Part shown: positions 20,042 through 28,163 of the stretch, piece by piece
Layout of the letters: each line of letters opens with the position of its first letter
Numbering within the stretch: the first letter of the stretch is position 1
Origin: Rhizobium acidisoli
GTDB taxonomy: Bacteria; Pseudomonadota; Alphaproteobacteria; Rhizobiales; Rhizobiaceae
Reading direction: 5' to 3'
Length of the DNA: 64,000 bases
NCBI RefSeq assembly: GCF_002531755.2
Contig: NZ_CP034998.1
Coordinates: forward strand, 496,001-560,000
The notes under the pieces: generated by a model
Database searches by the model: none
Told to the model about the DNA's origin: nothing
What the model saw: the letters and a program-made list of their open reading frames with translations, nothing else
Position numbers and translations under genes: made by a program

Positions 20042-20926
20042 TTACACGATCGAGTGAAGCAAAGTTTCGCGGGCGGAGGTCAGATGCGACCGACAAGCGT
20101 GATCGATCAACGCGATGTTGCGGCTTTCGAGGGCATCGATCAGCGCGAGATGTTCCCCAATGGCGACCTCATTGCGCGCGCGTTCATCCCGCTTGTTCCA
20201 CTGATAGTGATAGTGGAAGACCATGGCGATCACGTCTTGGAAGCTTTCGATAAAACGGTTTGGCGCGACAGCCACAATCAGGCGATGGAACCGGCTGTCC
20301 AGTTCCGAGAAATCCTGAAACCGGGCATCGATATCCGCGAGTAGTTCCAAATGCGCCGCTCGTACGGCACGCACCTGCTTCCAGATGGGTGAGCTGTCGG
20401 GCAGGGTAGCGAACAGGCGTGCGGAGCGCATTTCGAACATTTCTCTGATTTCGAACAGTTCGAGTGCGAAACTTGCGGTGAACCCTTTAAAAACCCAGCC
20501 TGCATTCTGACGCCTCTCGATCAGCCCATATTTCTGAAATCGATTGAGGAACTCACGGACTATGGTTGTCGCGACGCCGAATTTCCGAGCCAATTCAGCC
20601 TCATTGATTTCCGTGCCCGGACACGCATCGCCGCGCAGCATCCATTCCATGAAACTCGTCTCGAACTGTTCCGAAATGGCTAAGGTCTCTTCCTTCGGAT
20701 AGCGCTCTATCTGCCGCGGCTGCTCCCGTATAATCCGCCTATGCGCTTCGGATACGATGATCCCACGTGCGGACATCGCCGCCAGCACCTTCCGCACCGT
20801 CGTTCTGCTCACGCCAAGCTGGGCGCGCAGTGCGTTTTCCGATGGCAATTCCTCTCCAAGATCGAATGCCCGAATGATATCGATCATATCATTAAAGGCC
20901 CGCTTAAAGGTCGTATCCGTCCTCAT
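20042..20926 (-). CDS. GntR/FadR-type regulator with two winged-helix domains and an FCD domain
   Basis: A transcription factor of 294 residues that probably controls the divergent sugar transporter. A first GntR-like winged helix spans about 10-65 (PSENALRAQLGVSRTTVRKVL at 28-48), and a second about 85-145 (NEAELARKFGVATTIVREFL at 108-127). The C-terminal FCD domain (about 150-294) keeps the likely metal ligands Asp210, His214, His259 and His281. Ordinary FCD regulators have one winged helix and about 230 residues, so the extra N-terminal domain is unusual. The ligand is unknown. Confidence 0.85.
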   Translation of the reverse strand: MRTDTTFKRAFNDMIDIIRAFDLGEELPSENALRAQLGVSRTTVRKVLAAMSARGIIVSEAHRRIIREQPRQIERYPKEETLAISEQFETSFMEWMLRGDACPGTEINEAELARKFGVATTIVREFLNRFQKYGLIERRQNAGWVFKGFTASFALELFEIREMFEMRSARLFATLPDSSPIWKQVRAVRAAHLELLADIDARFQDFSELDSRFHRLIVAVAPNRFIESFQDVIAMVFHYHYQWNKRDERARNEVAIGEHLALIDALESRNIALIDHACRSHLTSARETLLHSIV

Positions 20927-20954
20927 TGCACAACTTCCGGCATGTTTAGATATC

Positions 20955-20997
20955 CATAAGAAACAATTTGACGTACGTGTATCATATGTTTCTTATG
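20955..20997. promoter_or_regulatory. 10-bp inverted repeat, likely operator between regulator and transporter
   Basis: CATAAGAAAC (20955-20964) and GTTTCTTATG (20988-20997) are perfect inverted arms 23 bp apart. The spacer contains the palindrome ACGTACGT (20971-20978). It lies 28 bp upstream of the regulator start and 28 bp upstream of the permease start, so binding there would control both directions. Confidence 0.65.
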
Positions 20998-21025
20998 TAT
21001 AAAAAACCAGGGAGGCTCGGGAAAT

Positions 21026-22084
21026 TTGGAAGACTCTCGGATATTGCCTCAGAATTCGTCCCGGCCGGGAGGTTCGCAAGGTGCAACCTTCCACCCGAGA
21101 CAATCTGGAATCACATTGGGACTGAAGCTTTTGAGCTTAGGCCCATTGTTGATCCTCATTATCCTCATCGCGGTCGTCAGTCTGATCACGCCGGCTTTTC
21201 TAAAGCCCGGCAACCTGGGGAACATCCTGGCGCAAACGGCGGTGATTGCTCTTGTGGCGATGGGGCAGCAGCTCGTTATCCTGACACGCGGTGTCGACCT
21301 GTCTGTCGGCTCGAATCTCGCGCTTGCGACAGTCATCGGCGGATTGGTCTACCAGCAGGTTGATGCCTCGATCGCCGTCATTATGGCCATGTTGCTGGCG
21401 GGTGCTGCTGTCGGGGCGGTAAACGGCGTGGTGTTTGTCTACGGTCGGCTGCCACATCCCTTCATTATTACCCTTGCGACCTTGAGTATCTGCCGTGGTC
21501 TGGCACTTGCATTGGCCCCTGGCCACACCACTATGCGCGGGATGCCCGAAGCAATTACTGCGATCGGTGGCGGTACGACGTTTGGTGTGCCCAATTCCTT
21601 CCTTGTCGTCGGGATCTTCGGGCTTCTTTTTCTGATCCTGACGAAGGCAATGGTCTGTGGCCGATGGATCTATGCCGTCGGCGGCTCGCCGAATGCCGCC
21701 AGAAGCATGGGTATACCGGTAAAGGGTGTCCTGCTCTCGACCTACATTATCTCAGGCTTTTGTGCCGGCGCCGGCGCGGTGCTGCTGGCGGGACGGACAG
21801 GTGCCGCCTCGCCGATCTATGGCAATCTCTTGGAACTCGACACGATTGCGGCGGTGATAATCGGTGGTGCCAGCTTCCTTGGCGGACGAGGCCATCTCGG
21901 CCACGCCCTGATCGGCGCCGTGCTGATCGGCGTCATCCGCAACGCCCTTAACCTTCTCGGCGTCGATGTGTTCTTTCAAATGATCGCGATCGGTCTCGTC
22001 ATCGTCATCGCCGTTGAGGCCGATGTGCTTCGTAACCACCTCGAGGCGCGCGCGCGTGTGCTTCAATCGGCGAGAGTGCAATGA
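21026..22084 (+). CDS. sugar ABC transporter permease (CUT2 / RbsC-type)
   Basis: Inner-membrane permease of 352 residues with about 9-10 hydrophobic segments from residue 32 on, including the family motifs GVDLSVGS and IIGGASFLGGRG. It probably pairs with the ATPase and binding protein encoded next to import a monosaccharide or polyol; the substrate is not evident. The start is taken as TTG 21026 because GGGAGG lies 10 bp upstream and no ATG occurs before the first helix. Base composition is less GC-rich than the flanking genes. Its stop overlaps the ATPase start (ATGA). Confidence 0.85.
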   Translation: MEDSRILPQNSSRPGGSQGATFHPRQSGITLGLKLLSLGPLLILIILIAVVSLITPAFLKPGNLGNILAQTAVIALVAMGQQLVILTRGVDLSVGSNLALATVIGGLVYQQVDASIAVIMAMLLAGAAVGAVNGVVFVYGRLPHPFIITLATLSICRGLALALAPGHTTMRGMPEAITAIGGGTTFGVPNSFLVVGIFGLLFLILTKAMVCGRWIYAVGGSPNAARSMGIPVKGVLLSTYIISGFCAGAGAVLLAGRTGAASPIYGNLLELDTIAAVIIGGASFLGGRGHLGHALIGAVLIGVIRNALNLLGVDVFFQMIAIGLVIVIAVEADVLRNHLEARARVLQSARVQ

Positions 22085-22845
22085 ACGCTGCATCCACCCC
22101 ACCGGTCCTTTCGGTTCGAAATGCCCAGAAGCGCTTTGGCGCCATCCATGCCCTGAAAAATGTAAGCTTTGATGCATATGCAGGGGAGGTAACGGCTCTG
22201 CTGGGTGACAACGGTGCCGGAAAGTCGACGCTCGTCAAATGCATCAGTGGGCTTCATAGTCTCGACGAAGGAGAGATCCTCGTGGATGGTGCTCCCGTAC
22301 TGCTCCATTCAACGGCGGCGGCCCGTCGCGCCGGCATCGAAATCGTCTATCAGGATCTGGCGCTTTTCGACAACCTGACCCCTGTGCAGAATTTTTATTG
22401 CGGGCGAGAAATCTCTTTCCCTTCTTGGCTGCCACGCCCGCTCCGCTTCCTCAACACGGGCGTAATGAAGCGGGAGGCAGCGCGCGTAATCGATCGCCTG
22501 AAGGTGAAGCTGCCGCGGTTCGACGCGCCGGTCGCGCTGATGTCTGGTGGACAACGACAGGCGATTGCGGTCGCGCGCGCCATTGTTTTTGCACGCAAGC
22601 TTGTGATCCTTGACGAGCCAACGGCTGCCCTCGGCGTCCGAGAGTCTCGCCAGGTTCTTGATCTTGTCAATCAGCTCAAAGCCGAAGGCAATGCCGTGAT
22701 CATAATCACGCACAATATGGAACATGTCGTCGAAATCGCCGATCGGGCCGTGGTGCTGCGACAGGGTCGCAAGGTGGGTGAGCTGAAGCCAACCCAAACG
22801 AACAAGCAGGACCTTGTCGCGATGATTGTCGGCGCCGAGGCTTAG
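22081..22845 (+). CDS. sugar ABC transporter ATP-binding protein, single-domain CUT2 type
   Basis: Cytoplasmic ATPase of 254 residues with Walker A GDNGAGKST (about 41-49), signature LMSGGQRQAI, Walker B VILDEPTAAL and the H-loop region ITHNMEH. Most CUT2 systems use a fused double ATPase of about 500 residues (RbsA); this is a single domain, as in the rhizobial fructose system FrcA, and would act as a homodimer. The ATG overlaps the permease stop codon, indicating translational coupling. Confidence 0.88.
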   Translation: MNAASTPPVLSVRNAQKRFGAIHALKNVSFDAYAGEVTALLGDNGAGKSTLVKCISGLHSLDEGEILVDGAPVLLHSTAAARRAGIEIVYQDLALFDNLTPVQNFYCGREISFPSWLPRPLRFLNTGVMKREAARVIDRLKVKLPRFDAPVALMSGGQRQAIAVARAIVFARKLVILDEPTAALGVRESRQVLDLVNQLKAEGNAVIIITHNMEHVVEIADRAVVLRQGRKVGELKPTQTNKQDLVAMIVGAEA

Positions 22846-22924
22846 GGGAGATCACTGCTTCGATAGGGCAGTGGACAACGAGATCGCTCTAGAGGAGGGC
22901 GATCGAAACATGGGAGGTGTTATG

Positions 22925-23842
22925 ATGAAACCGCAATCCCTGCTGGGAGCTCTTGCGCTTCTGGCTGTCGCTGTAGTCCCATCCTTGGCGCAGGAGCCGA
23001 TCAAGCTCGGCTTTATAACCAAATTCCCGGTACCGTTCTTCGCAACAATGGAGAACGCAGCCAAAGATTATGCAAAGAGAAATCCCGGCGTCGAGATTAT
23101 CTATGGGCAGGGGACGTCGGCAACCGACATCGAGGGCCAGATTGCACAGATCGAGTCGATGGTGACACGAGGCGTGCAGGGTATTGCGCTCACGCCCGTC
23201 GATCCCACCGTGTCCACGGCCCTGGACAAAGCGGTGGCTTCAGGCGTCAAGGTCGTCCTGATGGATAACAATATTCCGGATTGGAAAGGCAGGACGGCGC
23301 TTGCCACGACCAATAATTTTGCCGCGGGCAAGATCGCCGGCGAATATCTCAAAACGGTTCTTAAAGCTGGCGATACGCTCGGGATTCTCGAGGGTGTGCC
23401 CGGTGTGCCAGCGCTTGATGACCGTGTGAAGGGTATGCTTGAAGGGCTGCAGGGCCTTGACGTCAAGATCGTCGGGAAAGGCGCAACAAACTGCACCGAG
23501 GAACTCGGGATCAGTGTCGCCGAAGATCTGCTGACGAAGAACCCGGACCTCAAGGCCATTTACGCCGCTTGCGGCCCGCCCGCTGCTGGCGCTGCACGCG
23601 CAATCAAGAATTCCGGCACTGCCAATGACAAGATTGTGTTGGTCGGTTTCGACTTTTGCTGCGGCGAAGAGGAGGCGCTGAAGAGTGGAGTCGAGGATGC
23701 TTCGGTGGCGCAGTTCCCCACCAAGATGGCTGAACTCGGTGTGGATGCGCTGGTAAAATCGATTCGCGGAGAGAAGGTGGAGTCTTTGATCGATTCCGGG
23801 GCCGCGCTCGTGACGCCTGAGAATATGGCGCAATTCAAGTAA
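22925..23842 (+). CDS. periplasmic sugar-binding protein of ABC transporter (RbsB-like)
   Basis: A type I periplasmic binding protein of about 305 residues. A Sec signal peptide (LLGALALLAVAVVPSLA) is followed by mature QEPIKLGFITKF. Internal features such as GTSATDIEGQI, ALTPVDPT and VLMDNN fit the ribose/xylose-binding fold. Start: GGAGG at 22913-22917 suits ATG 22925 (7 bp) or ATG 22922; an ATG at 22910 is less likely. The gene order permease-ATPase-binding protein is inverted from the usual frcBCA or rbs order. Four cysteines, including an adjacent pair (FCCGEE), are unusual for the class. Confidence 0.85.
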   Translation: MKPQSLLGALALLAVAVVPSLAQEPIKLGFITKFPVPFFATMENAAKDYAKRNPGVEIIYGQGTSATDIEGQIAQIESMVTRGVQGIALTPVDPTVSTALDKAVASGVKVVLMDNNIPDWKGRTALATTNNFAAGKIAGEYLKTVLKAGDTLGILEGVPGVPALDDRVKGMLEGLQGLDVKIVGKGATNCTEELGISVAEDLLTKNPDLKAIYAACGPPAAGAARAIKNSGTANDKIVLVGFDFCCGEEEALKSGVEDASVAQFPTKMAELGVDALVKSIRGEKVESLIDSGAALVTPENMAQFK

Positions 23843-23850
23843 ACCGTTGC

Positions 23851-23873
23851 CTCTCTGTGCAATTTGCAGAGAG
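23851..23873 (+). terminator. stem-loop after the sugar transporter operon
   Basis: CTCTCT (23851-23856) pairs with AGAGAG (23868-23873), with further pairing of GCAA and TTGC. It starts 8 bp after the binding-protein stop. No T tract follows. A second GC-rich stem (GGCCCGTCC with GGGCGGGCC, 23905-23927) lies further on, before the convergent DUF2093 gene. Confidence 0.45.
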
Positions 23874-23958
23874 CGCATATCGACCTTGTTGGTGCTTAGC
23901 AAACGGCCCGTCCTTCGTGGGCGGGCCGGACCTGTGGCCCCTCGCACGCGGCCGCGCT

Positions 23959-24189
23959 TTAACGCCTCTGGTTCGGCAGCACGCCGGCACGTTTGTCGGC
24001 TTCGATTGCCGAGATCACGTCGGCATAGGGTTCCTGGCGGGCGACGCTCCAATAGCGCAGCTCGTCGAGCGGGATCTGTTTTCCCGTCATCGCGCAGACG
24101 ACATAGGAGCCGGGCGAGAGAATCTGGAAATCGCCATCGAGATACCGGATCTTCGCCTCGCGGTTTCCGTGCCCTTCGAACAAATTCAT
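23959..24189 (-). CDS. small DUF2093-type protein
   Basis: 76 residues, MNLFEGHGNREAKIRYLDGD onwards, recognised as the DUF2093 family found in Rhizobiales and often next to mutL or lpxK. No signal peptide or membrane helix; one cysteine only. Function unknown. It lies 67 bp downstream of mutL on the same strand, and convergent to the transporter operon. In related genomes I recall it near lpxK, which is why the intervening 4 kb looks inserted. Confidence 0.8.
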   Translation of the reverse strand: MNLFEGHGNREAKIRYLDGDFQILSPGSYVVCAMTGKQIPLDELRYWSVARQEPYADVISAIEADKRAGVLPNQRR

Positions 24190-24256
24190 GCGCTCCGTTC
24201 CCTGCAGCCTCTCATCCGTTTGCCATACTCCGGCAGAGGCGGCTTTTCCAGTTTTT

Positions 24257-26074
24257 TTAGCTTCTGCCGAAAAGCCGCTCGATATCGCTGAGCTTCAATT
24301 CGATATAGGTCGGCCGGCCGTGATTGCACTGGCCGGAGCCGGGCGTCACTTCCATTTCCCTGAGCAGCGCGTTCATTTCTTCCGGCCGCAGTCGCCGCCC
24401 GGAGCGCACCGATCCGTGGCAGGCCATCGTCGCCGCCACATATTCGAGCTTGGCCGACAGGCCCGACGCCGTGTCCCATTCGGCAATCTCGTCGGCAAGC
24501 TGGCGGATCAGGCCATGCGCATCGACTTCGCCGAGCATCGCCGGTGTTTCGCGCACGGCAATCGCCCCAGGGCCGAAACGCTCGATTGCCAGGCCGAGTT
24601 CGGAAAGCTCGCCCGCATGCTGCATCAGCCGGTCGCAATCCTCTTCCGGAATGTCGACAATCTCCGGGATGAGCAGCACCTGCGAAGCCAGCCGCTTCGA
24701 ATGCAGCGCCTTGCGCATCGCCTCGAACACCAGCCGCTCATGCGCGGCATGCTGGTCGACGATGACAAGCCCGTCCTCGGTCTGGGCGACGATGTAATTG
24801 GCGTGGATCTGCGCCCGTGCCGCGCCGAGCGGATAGCGCCCGGTCGTTTCGGGAGAGGCCGTCTCGGCTGCTGCCGGCTGCGGCGAAAACGGCGGCTCGG
24901 CCCGTGCCGTCGGCATTGACAGCCCGTCGAAGGAGGCCTGCGGCCGTTCACCGAAACCGTTTGCCGGCTGGTAGGGACGGGAAGGCGAGGTATCGGCCGA
25001 CCATGGTGTCTGCGGCCGTTGCGCGTAGGGCTGGAAGCCGGGGCGGAAGGAGCGCAGCATGTCGCTTGCCCCAGTCGTGGCCGCCCGGCTGCCGTCGCGC
25101 GCCAGGGCTTCGCGGATGGCGCCGACGATCAGGCCGCGCACCAGGCCGGGGTCGCGGAACCGCACGTCGGATTTTGCCGGATGCACGTTGACGTCGACGA
25201 GGGCGGGATCGAGGGTAATCGACAGCACCGCCACCGCATGGCGGCCTGACGGGATGGTTTCGGCATAGGCGCCGCGGATCGCCGACAGGATCAGCTTGTC
25301 CTGCACCGGCCGGCCGTTGACGAAGGCATATTGATGGGCGGAGTTGCCGCGATTGAAGGTCGGCACGCCGGCAAAGCCGGTGAGCGAAATCTCCTCGCGC
25401 ACGGCGTCGAGCGCAATGGCGTTGTCGCGGAAGTCCTTGCCGAGCACCTGCGCCATGCGTGCTAGATGATCGTCGCCGGTCGCCGGAAATTCCAGCGTCG
25501 TGCGGTCGGAGCCGGACAGCACGAAGCGCACGGCGGGAAAGGCGATCGCCATGCGCTTGACGATCTCGGTAATGGCACCGGCCTCGGCCTTCTCGGTCTT
25601 CAGGAATTTGAGCCGGGCGGGGGTCGCGAAAAAAAGATCGCGCACTTCGACGATCGTCCCGGGATTGGCGGCGGCCGGGCGCAAATGCGCGACCTTGCCG
25701 GCGTTGACGGCGATCTCGTGGCCGCCGGCGCTGTCGCGCCTGCGGCTGGCGATGCTGAGCCTTGCGACCGAGCCGATCGACGGCAGCGCCTCGCCGCGGA
25801 AACCGAGCGTGCGGATATCCTCCAGCGTCTCCGATAGTTTCGAGGTGCAGTGGCGCCTGACCGCCAGTTCCAGATCGGCCGCATCCATGCCCGAACCGTT
25901 GTCGCTGACCCGCAGCAACGCCTTGCCGCCCCCTGCCGTGGCGATCTCGATGCGCGTCGCGCCCGCATCGAGCGCGTTTTCGATCAGTTCCTTGGCAGCG
26001 CTCGCCGGCCGTTCGATGACTTCGCCGGCGGCGATCTGGTTGATGAGCGTTTCGGAAAGCTGTCTGATGGCCAT
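24257..26074 (-). CDS. mutL: DNA mismatch repair protein MutL
   Basis: Mismatch-repair coordinator of 605 residues with latent endonuclease. The N-terminal GHKL ATPase has [10 protein letters not shown] (Asn/Glu site, about 31-40), DNGSGM and GFRGEAL. After a Pro/Ala-rich linker (about 330-420) the C-terminal domain carries [12 protein letters not shown], a full match to the endonuclease motif DQHA(X)2E(X)4E, and CNHGRPTY near the end. This fits bacteria lacking MutH. Start [19 protein letters not shown] is typical. Confidence 0.97.
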   Translation of the reverse strand: MAIRQLSETLINQIAAGEVIERPASAAKELIENALDAGATRIEIATAGGGKALLRVSDNGSGMDAADLELAVRRHCTSKLSETLEDIRTLGFRGEALPSIGSVARLSIASRRRDSAGGHEIAVNAGKVAHLRPAAANPGTIVEVRDLFFATPARLKFLKTEKAEAGAITEIVKRMAIAFPAVRFVLSGSDRTTLEFPATGDDHLARMAQVLGKDFRDNAIALDAVREEISLTGFAGVPTFNRGNSAHQYAFVNGRPVQDKLILSAIRGAYAETIPSGRHAVAVLSITLDPALVDVNVHPAKSDVRFRDPGLVRGLIVGAIREALARDGSRAATTGASDMLRSFRPGFQPYAQRPQTPWSADTSPSRPYQPANGFGERPQASFDGLSMPTARAEPPFSPQPAAAETASPETTGRYPLGAARAQIHANYIVAQTEDGLVIVDQHAAHERLVFEAMRKALHSKRLASQVLLIPEIVDIPEEDCDRLMQHAGELSELGLAIERFGPGAIAVRETPAMLGEVDAHGLIRQLADEIAEWDTASGLSAKLEYVAATMACHGSVRSGRRLRPEEMNALLREMEVTPGSGQCNHGRPTYIELKLSDIERLFGRS

Positions 26075-26171
26075 GGGCTATTTTCGAGGATTCGCGGGCT
26101 GGAGGGAAGAGGGTTCGATGGGCATTCCCAAAGCGTGATCCGGGCCTCCCGCAACTTGGGGATCACTAGTG

Positions 26172-26187
26172 TTAAGCCGGTTTTAAC
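26172..26187 (+). promoter_or_regulatory. CtrA-type binding site
   Basis: TTAA (26172-26175), 7 bp, TTAAC (26183-26187), a full match to the CtrA consensus TTAA-N7-TTAAC. It is embedded in the inverted repeat TGTTAA-N7-TTAACA and lies 71 bp before the PAS-REC start, in the divergent region with mutL. Binding is predicted, not shown. Confidence 0.6.
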
Positions 26188-26257
26188 ATAAAAATGGCAT
26201 TTCTATTCAAATACCTCCGGAAGCTTTCGAAATCGAACAGATGTGGGACGCAACAGC

Positions 26258-27982
26258 ATGAGTGCCGGCTTCGATAAGGCGGACACATCATCGGAAACCG
26301 ACGGGATTTCCGCCGGGGCCGATCTGCAGACGGCGCTTTTCGATGTGGTGTGCGACAGCCTTTCGTCAGCTTTCATCATCTATGACAAGAACGATCATCT
26401 GATCTTCGCCAGCCGCCAGACGCTGGAATTCTTCCCGCTGCCGCCCGAGATGCTGAAGCCCGGCACGCGGCTTCGCGATTTCCTCGGCGCGGTCTACGAC
26501 ACCGGCATTCGCCAGCAATATGACGTCAAGCAGCGCGGCTCGCTGAGCCGCGAGGACTGGCTGTCGCAGAAAATCGCCTCGCATTGGCGCGAGCGCTTCG
26601 ATGCCGTCGAGCGCCATGCTGCCGACAGCTGGGTGCGTTTCGTCAAGCGCCGGCTGCCCGGCGGTTATGGCGTCACCATCATTTCCGATATTTCCGAGGA
26701 CAAGAAGCGAGAAGAGCAATGGCGCTCGGATCTGGAGCGGGTGCAGCTCACCGAGGACATTCTCGACAATCTGCCGTTCCCGCTCTTCGTCAAGGACCGC
26801 AACCTCACCTATGTCGCGGTCAATCTCGCCTTCTGCGAGAAATATCAGACGACCGCCGACGAGGTGCTCGGGCGCAAGAGCAGCGACCTTTTTTCCGTCG
26901 AGATCGCCAAGCGCTTCGAAGAGAGCGACCGTCATGTGCTGGAGACCGGCGAGATGTCCGTCTCCCGCCAGCGGCAGATCTCCCGCGATGGCATCGAGCG
27001 CGATATCGTCAGCCGCAAGCACCGCATCGGCAAGCCGGGCCGCTATTTCCTGGTGTCGACCATGCAGGATCTGCCGCGTGATGGCGCCGATCTCGACGAG
27101 TTCGGCCGGGCATCGGCGATCACCACCTCAAGCAATCAAAGCTATCGCCGCGCCTATGTGCCGGTGCCGAGTGCGGTCGAGCGCCGCGAGCCGGCGGCGA
27201 TGGAAGCGATCGTTCCGGAGAATTTTTCCGGCCGCAAGGTCCTCGTCGTCACGTCCGACCTTGCCGCTGAGACCGCCGCGCTGCGGACGCTGTCGAAATA
27301 CGGTTTCGAATCCTGCTCGGTCCGCGGCGAGGACGAGGAGGAACACTTCCTGGAAATCGCCACGTCCTCCGGCATCTCGCTCGATCTCTTGATCATCGAC
27401 AACCAGATGGGCATGCGCTGCCTCGAGCTTGCGGAGCAATACGGCATCCCGGCTCTGGTCATGGACGGCTTTCAGATCGCCAACGAACTGACCTTCCAGA
27501 TCGCCCGCCATTTCAACCGCAACAGCCGCAATGGTGGCACCGGTGCGGATTCGGATTGGGAAATCAGCATCTCCGACGACGTCGTCGGCCTGCAGGTTCT
27601 CGTCGCCGAAGACAATGATATCAACCAGATCGTTTTTTCGCAGATCCTCGAAGGCCTTGGTTATCGCCATATGATCGCGGCGACCGGCGATGAGGCCGTG
27701 CGCCTCTGGGCCGAGCACCGGCCGCAGATCGTGCTGATGGATATTTCGCTGCCGGGCTTCAACGGCTTCGAGGCCGCCCGCCTCATTCGGCAGATGGAAG
27801 AAACCGGCGGGAAAAGCCACACCCCGATCATCGGCGTCCTCACCCAGGCCTTCGAACGGGACCGCGCCGAATGCGTCAAGGCGGGCATGGACGATGTCAT
27901 CATGAAACCGGTCAGCCCCGATATGCTCGAGGCGGTCTTCCAGAGGCATCTGCTGGATGAGGTCATGCGGGCGCGAGGCTGA
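26258..27982 (+). CDS. PAS-PAS-receiver signalling protein without a kinase domain
   Basis: 574 residues: PAS domain 1 (about 28-140), PAS domain 2 (about 160-270), a linker, a receiver-like fold (about 325-425, VLVVTSDL to ALVMDG, with an Asp in LLIIDNQ) and a C-terminal canonical receiver (about 450-570) with the acidic pair AEDND, phosphoacceptor in LMDISLPGFNG, a Thr in GVLTQ and Lys in IMKPV. There is no HisKA or HATPase domain, so it must be phosphorylated by another kinase. The first receiver-like module looks degenerate. ATG 26258 chosen over GTG 26243. A GGDEF-EAL gene follows 181 bp later. Confidence 0.85.
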   Translation: MSAGFDKADTSSETDGISAGADLQTALFDVVCDSLSSAFIIYDKNDHLIFASRQTLEFFPLPPEMLKPGTRLRDFLGAVYDTGIRQQYDVKQRGSLSREDWLSQKIASHWRERFDAVERHAADSWVRFVKRRLPGGYGVTIISDISEDKKREEQWRSDLERVQLTEDILDNLPFPLFVKDRNLTYVAVNLAFCEKYQTTADEVLGRKSSDLFSVEIAKRFEESDRHVLETGEMSVSRQRQISRDGIERDIVSRKHRIGKPGRYFLVSTMQDLPRDGADLDEFGRASAITTSSNQSYRRAYVPVPSAVERREPAAMEAIVPENFSGRKVLVVTSDLAAETAALRTLSKYGFESCSVRGEDEEEHFLEIATSSGISLDLLIIDNQMGMRCLELAEQYGIPALVMDGFQIANELTFQIARHFNRNSRNGGTGADSDWEISISDDVVGLQVLVAEDNDINQIVFSQILEGLGYRHMIAATGDEAVRLWAEHRPQIVLMDISLPGFNGFEAARLIRQMEETGGKSHTPIIGVLTQAFERDRAECVKAGMDDVIMKPVSPDMLEAVFQRHLLDEVMRARG

Positions 27983-28163
27983 TGCATGTCATCAGGACCT
28001 GTGAGCGGCTCCGGCCAACGGCATAAAAATTAACGACTTTAGCCGGGACCACCGGTCAACTCCCGGATTCTGGGGTGGTTTTAGCGGCAATGCCTGCTGA
28101 TTTACTATCAAATTGTTAAGACATGCCGGTCATTCTTTGCATGGCGCGGGAAAGCTCGGGTGA

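Noticed and set aside
19942..23958. transposon or genomic-island ends around the sugar transporter block
   Set aside because: No inverted terminal repeats, target duplications, tRNA fragment or integrase could be seen; insertion is proposed from context only.
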